Below are positions 1 to 5,069 of a stretch of DNA of 5,069 nt, in pieces. The stretch lies in contig DASZNJ010000433.1 in the NCBI GenBank assembly GCA_035551575.1, positions 1 through 5,069 of the forward strand. Direction: 5' to 3'. A model generated the notes under the pieces. That model did not search any database. It saw nothing but the letters and a program-made list of their open reading frames with translations, and was not told the origin of the DNA. This stretch comes from JABFXC01 sp035551575. GTDB lineage: Bacteria > Gemmatimonadota > Gemmatimonadetes > Gemmatimonadales > Gemmatimonadaceae. Position numbers and translations under genes: made by a program. Each line of letters begins with the position of its first letter. Within the stretch, counting starts at the first letter, position 1.

Positions 1-1
1 G

Positions 2-1846
2 ACGAAGGAGCTGCTCGCGTCGCTCGAGGAAGATCACGCGGCGCTGCCTGACGTGTGGGACACGAACCGCCGCCGCAACTCAGACGAGACCCTCCGCCTC
101 AAGCTCAGCTTCATCGGTGCACGCCTCGACGCGACCCGGCGGCTCGTCGCCTCGCGCGACGCGGGGCGCGAGGCGCCGGAGCCGGCCGCGTACGAAAACG
201 TTGCCGCCTTCGAGCGAGACCTTCTTCTCGTCCGCGACTACCTCGTGAGCGCCGGCGCCTCGGAGGCCTGCCGCACCAGCTTCGACCCGCTGTTCGCGCT
301 CGTGCGGGCGAACGGTTTCCACGGTTATGCGCTCGACGTCCGCGACCACGCCGATTCGCACGACGCCGCGCTCGCCGACATCGCGGGCCACGTCGGGCTT
401 GCGTCTTTCGATGGCGAGGCGCTCCGCAACGAATTGCGGGGCAGCCGCCCGCTCGTCGGTGCGCGCCTTCCGCTCGCCGAGTCGACGCAGCGCGTGCTCG
501 ACACGATGCGGGCGATGGTGACGATCCAGGACGAATCGGGACCGGCCGCGGCGCAGACGTACATCATCTCGATGGCCCGCACCCCGGAGGACATGCTCCG
601 CGTCCTCCTCCTCGCGCGCGAGACGGGGCTCGTCGACCTCGCCGCCGAGCCGCCGGTGTCGCGCATCGACGTCGTCCCGCTCTTCGAGACGCTGGAAGAC
701 CTCGAGAACGCGCCGGCCGTGATGCGGACGCTGTTCAGCGACGCGGTGTACTCGAGGCAGCTCGCCGCGCGCGGGCGCCGGCAGGAAGTGATGATCGGCT
801 ACTCGGATTCGGGGAAGGACGCCGGGATGATCGCGTCGTCGTGGGCGCTCTATCGCGGGCAGCAGAAGCTGAACGACGTCTGCCGGGAGGCGGGGATCGC
901 GCTCAAGCTCTTTCATGGCCGCGGCGGCAGCGTCGGCCGCGGCGGCGGCTCGCCCGTCTACCGGGCGCTGGCGGCGCTCCCGCCTGACGTTGGCGGCGGG
1001 TCGCTCAAGATCACCGAGCAGGGGGAGATCATCTCGCAGCAGTTCGGCCTCGCACCGATCGCCGAGCGGACACTCGAGGTCACTCTCTCGGGGACGCTGC
1101 TGCACGAGTTCACCGACTGGCGGAGCGATGTCCAGCCGGCCGAGGTGCAGGCCTTCCGCGAGGTGATGGAAGTCCTCTCCGACCGCTCGCTCCACCTCTA
1201 TCGCGAGCTGGTGCACGAGAACCACGCGCTGTTCGACCTCTTCCTCGAGGCCACCCCGGTCGGCGAGCTCGCCGGCGCGCGCTTCGGATCGCGTCCCGCC
1301 TACCGGCCGGGCGCGAAGAAGGGGATCGAAGGGATCCGCGCGATCCCCTGGCAGTTCGGGTGGACACAGATCCGGTTGATGCTCCCCGGATGGCTCGGCG
1401 TCGGTACCGCGCTCGCCGGGTTCGGTGCACGCCCCCAAGGCCTCGCCCAGCTCAGACGGATGGCCGCTGTCTGGCCGTTCTTCGACGACATGCTCGCCAA
1501 GATCGAAATGGTCTGCGCCAAGACCGATATCGAGATCGCGCGCGCGTACGTCGAACGGTTAGGCGGGGACAGGCAGCTGTTCGAGCGGCTCCGGGCGGAG
1601 TTCGACCTGACGGTGGAGTGGCTGCTCAAGATCCGCGACGCCGCCGAGATGATCGCCGACACTCCCGTCCTCCGCTCGGCGATCGCGGTACGCAACCCAT
1701 ACGTCGACGTTCTCTCCGTCCTGCAGATCGCCCTCCTCGCCCGCAAGCGCCACGGCGGCGATGACGAGGAAACCCAGGCCCGGGTGACCGAGGCGCTGGC
1801 GACGACCCTCAACGGCGTCGCGCAGGGGCTGCGGAATACGGGGTGA
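2..1846 (+). CDS. ppc: Phosphoenolpyruvate carboxylase, C-terminal 614 residues (5' end outside window)
   Basis: Catalyses irreversible carboxylation of phosphoenolpyruvate with bicarbonate to oxaloacetate and phosphate, an anaplerotic cytosolic reaction that refills the TCA cycle. The frame is open from base 2, so the GTG at 53 is an internal valine; E. coli PEPC has 883 residues, so roughly 270 N-terminal residues, including the catalytic histidine of the TAHPTE motif, lie upstream. Counting residues from codon 53, family landmarks appear in order: LDVR (R97, E. coli R396), PLFETLEDL (Mg-ligand Glu212), GYSDSGKDAG (D252 and K255, E. coli D543 and K546), FHGRGGSVGRGGG (H288, R290, R296, equivalent to H579, R581, R587), TEQGE, RAIPWQFGWTQ, and the terminal RNTG. 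Residues of the allosteric aspartate site are all present (R296, K490 in CAKTD, R547 in VRN, N595), so feedback inhibition by aspartate is expected. It ends in TGA and converges on the histidine kinase gene. Residue numbering equivalences come from memory of the E. coli protein. Confidence 0.97.
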   Translation, partial: TKELLASLEEDHAALPDVWDTNRRRNSDETLRLKLSFIGARLDATRRLVASRDAGREAPEPAAYENVAAFERDLLLVRDYLVSAGASEACRTSFDPLFALVRANGFHGYALDVRDHADSHDAALADIAGHVGLASFDGEALRNELRGSRPLVGARLPLAESTQRVLDTMRAMVTIQDESGPAAAQTYIISMARTPEDMLRVLLLARETGLVDLAAEPPVSRIDVVPLFETLEDLENAPAVMRTLFSDAVYSRQLAARGRRQEVMIGYSDSGKDAGMIASSWALYRGQQKLNDVCREAGIALKLFHGRGGSVGRGGGSPVYRALAALPPDVGGGSLKITEQGEIISQQFGLAPIAERTLEVTLSGTLLHEFTDWRSDVQPAEVQAFREVMEVLSDRSLHLYRELVHENHALFDLFLEATPVGELAGARFGSRPAYRPGAKKGIEGIRAIPWQFGWTQIRLMLPGWLGVGTALAGFGARPQGLAQLRRMAAVWPFFDDMLAKIEMVCAKTDIEIARAYVERLGGDRQLFERLRAEFDLTVEWLLKIRDAAEMIADTPVLRSAIAVRNPYVDVLSVLQIALLARKRHGGDDEETQARVTEALATTLNGVAQGLRNTG

Positions 1847-1851
1847 CGCCG

Positions 1852-1917
1852 AGCCGTCAGCTATCAGCTGTCAGCAGCGGCGCCACCGCTGCTGCGGTTG
1901 CGCAGCCGCTGACGGCT
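1852..1917. terminator. Possible bidirectional transcription terminator at a convergent junction
   Basis: A perfect 10-base outer stem, AGCCGTCAGC (1852-1861) with GCTGACGGCT (1908-1917), encloses a 9-base inner stem (1872-1880 with 1886-1894, loop CGCCA). It lies 6 bases after the ppc stop and over the stop of the opposing kinase gene, the right place to end transcription from both sides. Neither strand has the T-tract of a standard intrinsic terminator, so this would be a non-canonical terminator, an RNA-stabilising 3' hairpin, or simply the repeat element itself. Confidence 0.35.
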
Positions 1918-1937
1918 AACGGCCGACGGCCGACAGC
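1853..1937. repeat. Inverted arrays of degenerate heptamers around a hairpin (REP-like element)
   Basis: On the plus strand three heptamers run head to tail: GCCGTCA (1853-1859), GCTATCA (1860-1866), GCTGTCA (1867-1873). On the minus strand four of the same type run the opposite way: GCCGTCA (1916-1910), GCCGTTA (1923-1917), GCCGTCG (1930-1924), GCTGTCG (1937-1931). The consensus of both is roughly GCYRTYR. Between them lies a perfect 9-base stem, CAGCAGCGG (1872-1880) with CCGCTGCTG (1886-1894), and a 5-base loop. The minus-strand array overlaps the last six codons and the TAG stop of the kinase gene. The inverted layout resembles repetitive extragenic palindromes, but a single copy is in view, so dispersal through the genome is not shown. 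Confidence 0.6.
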
Positions 1938-4078
1938 TGCTCTCCGGCCAGCGGCAGGGTGAACCAGAAGGTCGTTCCCTTCCCCGCGTCACTCTCCAGC
2001 CAGATCCGCCCGCCGTGCGCGTCGACGATCCCCTTCGCGATCGTCAGGCCGAGGCCGATGCCACGGCGGTCGGCGCGGCGCTGCTGCCAGAAGCGCCGGA
2101 ACATGAACCCCTGCTGCTCGATCGGAATCCCCGGCCCGTCGTCGGCGACCCAGAAACGCTCTTCACCCTCGACGCGGCGGGCCCCGATGTTCACGTGTCC
2201 ACCACGGCCGGTGAACTTGACCGCGTTGGAGAGCAGGTTGTCGATCACCTGGAGGGCGCGGTGACGGTCGGCGCTCACCGTCCCGTCGGAGTCCGCGGCG
2301 ACGGTTAGCGTGACCCCCTGCTCGCGCGCCGTCGCCGCCATGCTCTCCGCCGCTTCGGTGAGGATCTCGTGGACCGCGACCGCCTCACGCTCGAGCTGCA
2401 TGCGGTTGCTCTCGAGCCGGGTCACGTCGAGCAGGTCGCGGATCAGCCGTTCCCCGCGCAGCGCGGCGCGGCGCACCGAGTCGAGTGTCTTGCGTACCGG
2501 CGAATCGGCGGGAAGGATCTCGAGCGCGGCACCGGTGCCGAGGAGGATCGTGTGGAGCGGGTTGCGCATGTCGTGCGACACGATCGCGAGGACCTCGTCG
2601 CGCCCCCGGGTCGCCTGCCGTGCCTCGCCATACAGCCGCGCGTTCTCGATCGACAGCACCGCGCGCCGGGCGAGCGCCTCGACCGCCGGGATGTCGTCGT
2701 CGCCGTAACGGTGGAGCTTCGACGCGAAGATCATCACCCCGATCGTCTCCCCATCCTGGACCAGCGGCACGTACAGCGCCGAGCGGAGATCCATCGCCGT
2801 GAGCAGGGCGAGGTGCGCCGGGTTTCCGGCCACCTCCGCCGGCATCGAGTCGTCGACCACCTCGACGAGCCGGGTCTGCTGCGACGCGACCGTGGCCGCG
2901 ACCGGGCCGCGCAGGTCGTCGCGGCGGAGCGGGAAGCGCTCGCGGAGCTCGCGCAGCCGCGGCTCCTGCGCCGCGTCGACGTGCGCGGAGGCGGCGTGCG
3001 TCGTCCCGTCCGAATCGAAGACGTCGACCAGGCAGGCATCGCCTAACGCGGGAACGGAGAAACGGGCCAGCCGCTGGATCGTCTCCTCCAGCTCGAGCGA
3101 CGAGGAGAGCACGGTGCCGGCTTCGGCGAGCAGCCGCAGCACCTCGTCGGCACGGCGGCGCGCCGTGATGTTCTCGACGATGCCGACGACGAACCAGGGA
3201 CGGCCGTCGTCGTGGCGGGCGAGCGTCGCCGTGAGCCGCCCCCACGCTTCCTCGCCGTTCCTGCGGAGATAGCGCGTCTCGATCTGCACCCGCGTGCGGG
3301 TGCCGTCGACCAGCTCGCGGAGGACGCGCGCCTGCATGATCGCGTCGTCGCGATGCGTGTACACCGTGGAGCTCAGCGACATGAGCTCGCGACAGCTGTA
3401 GCCGGTGAGCTCCTCGTAGGCGGAGTTGCAGTCGATGACCTCCCCTGCCGGCGTCGTGATCGTGATCCCGATCCCCGCGCCGTCGTAGATCCCGCGGAAC
3501 TTCGCCTCGCTCTCGCCTAACGCGCGCTGGATCTCGCGGTTCCTGGCCGCCAGCTCCTCGGCGCGCCTGAGCGCGGCCCGCAGCTCGATTTCCGACACCA
3601 CGAGCGCGGTGAGCTCGCCGAGGATCCCGATTTCGTGTTCCGTCCACGCCCGCGGCTTCGAATCGATCGCGCAGAAGCTGCCGAGCGCGTGTCCGTCGCT
3701 GGTCACGATCGGGATCCCGGCGTAGGCGACGACGCCGATCTCGCTGATCGCGAGGTTCGTGGAGAGCACGGGATCGAGCCGCGCGTCGTCGAGAACGAGC
3801 GGCGTCATCTCGCGCACCACGTGCTGGCAGAAGGAGTGGCTGAGCGGAGTCTCCCGGCGGCTGGCCCACGGCTCGGGGAGCCCGATCGCGCTCTTGAAGA
3901 ACTGCCGGTCCCCGTCGACGAGGGAAACCAGCGACACCGGGACCCCGAGGATCGCCGTCGCCAGCCGCGTCAGCCGATCGAACGCCGCCTCGGCGGGAGT
4001 GTCGAGCAGCGCCGAGCGCCGGAGCGCGGCGAGGCGGTCCGGGTCGTCGAGCGCGTGGCTGGCAATGCTCTCGGTCAT
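1916..4078 (-). CDS. Soluble GAF-PAS-GAF sensor histidine kinase, 720 residues
   Basis: A complete two-component sensor kinase that autophosphorylates on a histidine and passes phosphate to an unidentified response regulator. Domains in order: GAF at about 25-170 (SFCQHVV, VAYAGIPI, LGSFCAID); a short helical linker 165-190; PAS at about 188-310 (IDCNSAYEELTGYS, then VVGIVENITARRRADE); a second GAF at about 313-485 (SALYVPLV, GVMIFAS, ALARRAVLSIENARLY); HisKA with H-box IVSHDMRNPLHTI, phospho-acceptor H502; HATPase_c with N-box VIDNLLSNAVKFT (N614, N618), G1 VADDGPGIP (D646), F-box FMFRRF and G2 GIGLGLTIAKGIVDAHGG, ending FWFTLPL. All catalytic boxes are intact. No signal peptide or membrane segment is visible, so it should be cytosolic and sense an intracellular ligand, redox state or light; the domains do not say which. 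There is no receiver domain. The ATG at 4078 is chosen because it follows the upstream stop by 7 bases and opens directly into the GAF preamble (DRLAALRRSALLDTP). Stop is TAG, inside the heptamer repeat. Confidence 0.95.
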   Translation of the reverse strand: MTESIASHALDDPDRLAALRRSALLDTPAEAAFDRLTRLATAILGVPVSLVSLVDGDRQFFKSAIGLPEPWASRRETPLSHSFCQHVVREMTPLVLDDARLDPVLSTNLAISEIGVVAYAGIPIVTSDGHALGSFCAIDSKPRAWTEHEIGILGELTALVVSEIELRAALRRAEELAARNREIQRALGESEAKFRGIYDGAGIGITITTPAGEVIDCNSAYEELTGYSCRELMSLSSTVYTHRDDAIMQARVLRELVDGTRTRVQIETRYLRRNGEEAWGRLTATLARHDDGRPWFVVGIVENITARRRADEVLRLLAEAGTVLSSSLELEETIQRLARFSVPALGDACLVDVFDSDGTTHAASAHVDAAQEPRLRELRERFPLRRDDLRGPVAATVASQQTRLVEVVDDSMPAEVAGNPAHLALLTAMDLRSALYVPLVQDGETIGVMIFASKLHRYGDDDIPAVEALARRAVLSIENARLYGEARQATRGRDEVLAIVSHDMRNPLHTILLGTGAALEILPADSPVRKTLDSVRRAALRGERLIRDLLDVTRLESNRMQLEREAVAVHEILTEAAESMAATAREQGVTLTVAADSDGTVSADRHRALQVIDNLLSNAVKFTGRGGHVNIGARRVEGEERFWVADDGPGIPIEQQGFMFRRFWQQRRADRRGIGLGLTIAKGIVDAHGGRIWLESDAGKGTTFWFTLPLAGEQLSAVGR

Positions 4079-4098
4079 CGGCGACTCATTTCGTACCG
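4079..4098 (-). promoter_or_regulatory. Translation start region of the kinase gene, weak ribosome binding site
   Basis: Read on the minus strand, the 20 bases before the kinase ATG hold the TGA of the upstream gene (4088-4086) and only a minimal GAG six bases before the start; there is no AGGAGG-like sequence. The short gap and weak site suggest that initiation depends at least partly on ribosomes finishing the upstream gene. An ATG overlapping that TGA (4089-4087) is out of frame with the kinase and reaches a stop after four codons. Confidence 0.4.
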
Positions 4099-5069
4099 CA
4101 CGCGGCGAGCAGCGATCTCGGCTCCGAGGCGTTGGGGAAGAGGGCCCTGGCCGCGCGGGCGTGCGGCCTGGCCCTCGTGCAGCTCCCACCGCGAACATAC
4201 GCGGCAGCGAGGCGAGCGTGAATCCGGTAACTCCCCGGGTCGAGCGTGGACGCTGCTTCCATTACGCTCGCCCGCGACGAACCGCTGAATACCCCCATCG
4301 CGGATGATTGCGCGACGCTGCGGCCGATGGCGACCGCACCGATCGCGAGGACGATGAGCACCGCGCCCAGCCGCCTGCCCGCGGGAAGCTCGACCGCTGC
4401 CCGCTCGCGACCGGCGGGAGACAGCGCGCCGAGCAGCGACCAGGCGATCAGGGCGTTGACTGGCAGGAGGAGCACCGCATCGAAGCTACCAACGACGAGG
4501 AGGACGACGATCGTTCCCAGCAGCGCGGCTGCCGTGAGCCGGTCTTCCGGGGCACGCTCCGAGCCAAGGCCGCGCAGACCGTCGGCGACGAGGGAGACGA
4601 GCGCGAGGCCGAGAAGGACGAAGGCCACCAGCCCTCGCTCCGAGAGAAACGTCATCCAGTCGCTGCTCGGCCAGGGATTCGCCGTCATCCCGTCGCTGGT
4701 GAGCGACGGGTCGCCGCGCGAGGCGAACTTCGGATAGACGACCGGCCAGTTTCCCGGCCCGACCCCGAGGAGGGGGTGGTGCGTCGCCATTCGCAGGGTG
4801 TTGCCGTACTGCACGAGCCGGCCGCGCCCGCTTCCACCCTTGTAGTTGACGACGCTCTTCGCGGTGTCGAGGTAGGGAGAGTCGCTGGTCCAGTCGAGGG
4901 TGTTGGGGAGCACCAGCGCCGCGCCGATCCCCGCGGCCGCGGCGACGGCGAGCAGGAAGGCGCGGCTCCAGCGCAGCCCGGCCCCCGCCCCGCGCAGCGC
5001 CATGATGCCTAACGGCAGGGCGAGCAGGGCGCAGGCGATGAGGGCGAGCCACGCGGCACGGCTCCGCGA
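4086..5069 (-). CDS. O-antigen ligase/polymerase-like (Wzy_C family) membrane protein, C-terminal 327 residues
   Basis: Probably a polytopic inner-membrane glycosyl transfer protein that polymerises or ligates a lipid-linked glycan on the periplasmic face; a specific substrate cannot be told. The frame stays open to base 5069, so the gene starts right of the window and the ATG at 5003 is an internal Met in a membrane helix. Counting from the first visible codon, hydrophobic segments lie at about 5-25, 37-55, 147-164, 178-195, 196-215 and 233-252. The loop 56-146 holds the family hallmark HHPLLGVGPGNWPVVYPKF, followed by SSDWMTFLSERGL just before the next helix, as in O-antigen ligases and Wzy polymerases. 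The usual HN in that second motif is replaced by NPWPSSDW. By the predicted topology the tail 253-327 is periplasmic; it reads as one or two TPR-like helix pairs (ASTLDPGSYRIHARLAAAYV, then ARPHARAARALFPNASEP) with cysteines at 297 and 324. Stop TGA lies 7 bases before the kinase start, suggesting one operon. Family assignment rests on the motif and topology, not on an alignment. Confidence 0.8.
   Translation of the reverse strand, partial: SRSRAAWLALIACALLALPLGIMALRGAGAGLRWSRAFLLAVAAAAGIGAALVLPNTLDWTSDSPYLDTAKSVVNYKGGSGRGRLVQYGNTLRMATHHPLLGVGPGNWPVVYPKFASRGDPSLTSDGMTANPWPSSDWMTFLSERGLVAFVLLGLALVSLVADGLRGLGSERAPEDRLTAAALLGTIVVLLVVGSFDAVLLLPVNALIAWSLLGALSPAGRERAAVELPAGRRLGAVLIVLAIGAVAIGRSVAQSSAMGVFSGSSRASVMEAASTLDPGSYRIHARLAAAYVRGGSCTRARPHARAARALFPNASEPRSLLAACGTK

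Noticed and set aside
53..55. GTG as the start of ppc
   Set aside because: Open frame upstream to base 2 continues PEPC-like sequence, and a start here would drop the catalytic N-terminal half.
55..987. Plus-strand frame of 310 residues overlapping ppc in another frame
   Set aside because: Arg/Pro/Ala-rich low-complexity translation with no domain; a shadow of ppc.
80..1438. Long minus-strand open frame (452 residues) opposite ppc
   Set aside because: It lies fully antisense to an unmistakable ppc reading frame; its composition is rich in Arg, Glu and Ala with no recognisable domain, as expected for a shadow frame in high-G+C DNA.
1931..1940. Possible repeat-driven frameshift or truncation of the kinase
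   Set aside because: All kinase boxes through the final FWFTLPL strand are intact before the repeat begins, so the repeat affects only the tail and does not make a pseudogene.
2369..3046. Plus-strand frame antisense to the kinase
   Set aside because: No recognisable domain or ribosome site, antisense to an intact kinase; the same applies to the plus-strand frames at 3635-4288 and 4308-5012.
2385..3869. Minus-strand frame of 494 residues within the kinase gene
   Set aside because: Alternative frame of the kinase, dominated by Arg and Ala, no motif; the kinase frame carries all conserved boxes.
4079..4198. 40-residue N-terminal extension of the kinase to a start at 4198
   Set aside because: It would overlap the coding end of the membrane protein, is Pro/Arg-rich and out of character, and the ATG at 4078 follows the upstream stop directly and opens into the usual pre-GAF helix.
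5001..5003. ATG as the start of the membrane protein gene
   Set aside because: The frame continues open for 22 more codons to the window edge and encodes a hydrophobic helix ending at this Met, so the ATG is internal.

Overview
The window is gene-dense, G+C-rich bacterial chromosome from a free-living type of organism. The codons strongly prefer G or C in the third position, and there is no mobile element, phage gene, RNA gene or CRISPR array. The style (a GAF/PAS soluble histidine kinase, an O-antigen-ligase-like polymerase with a TPR-like tail, and rare TTA codons confined to TTAGGC) would fit a soil or sediment lineage such as Gemmatimonadota or a neighbouring phylum. That placement is an impression, not something the window proves.

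Layout: (1) positions 2-1846, plus strand, hold the 3' two thirds of ppc, phosphoenolpyruvate carboxylase, whose start lies left of the window. (2) Positions 1847-1937 form a short convergent junction. It carries an inverted, degenerate heptamer repeat built around a GC-rich hairpin, and this repeat runs into the end of the neighbouring gene. (3) Positions 1916-4078, minus strand, hold a complete 720-residue soluble sensor histidine kinase with the order GAF-PAS-GAF-HisKA-HATPase. (4) Positions 4086-5069, minus strand, hold the C-terminal part of an O-antigen ligase/polymerase-like (Wzy_C family) membrane protein whose start lies right of the window.

The membrane protein and the kinase are on the same strand with only 7 bases between stop and start, so they are very probably co-transcribed and translationally close. 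The kinase has no receiver domain and no response regulator is in view, so its output is unknown. ppc feeds oxaloacetate into the TCA cycle and has no evident functional link to the two convergent genes.

I found no clearly new biological system. The two observations most worth checking are the heptamer-array element at the convergent junction, which supplies the last codons and the stop of the kinase gene, and the fact that all four TTA leucine codons in the window sit in the hexamer TTAGGC.
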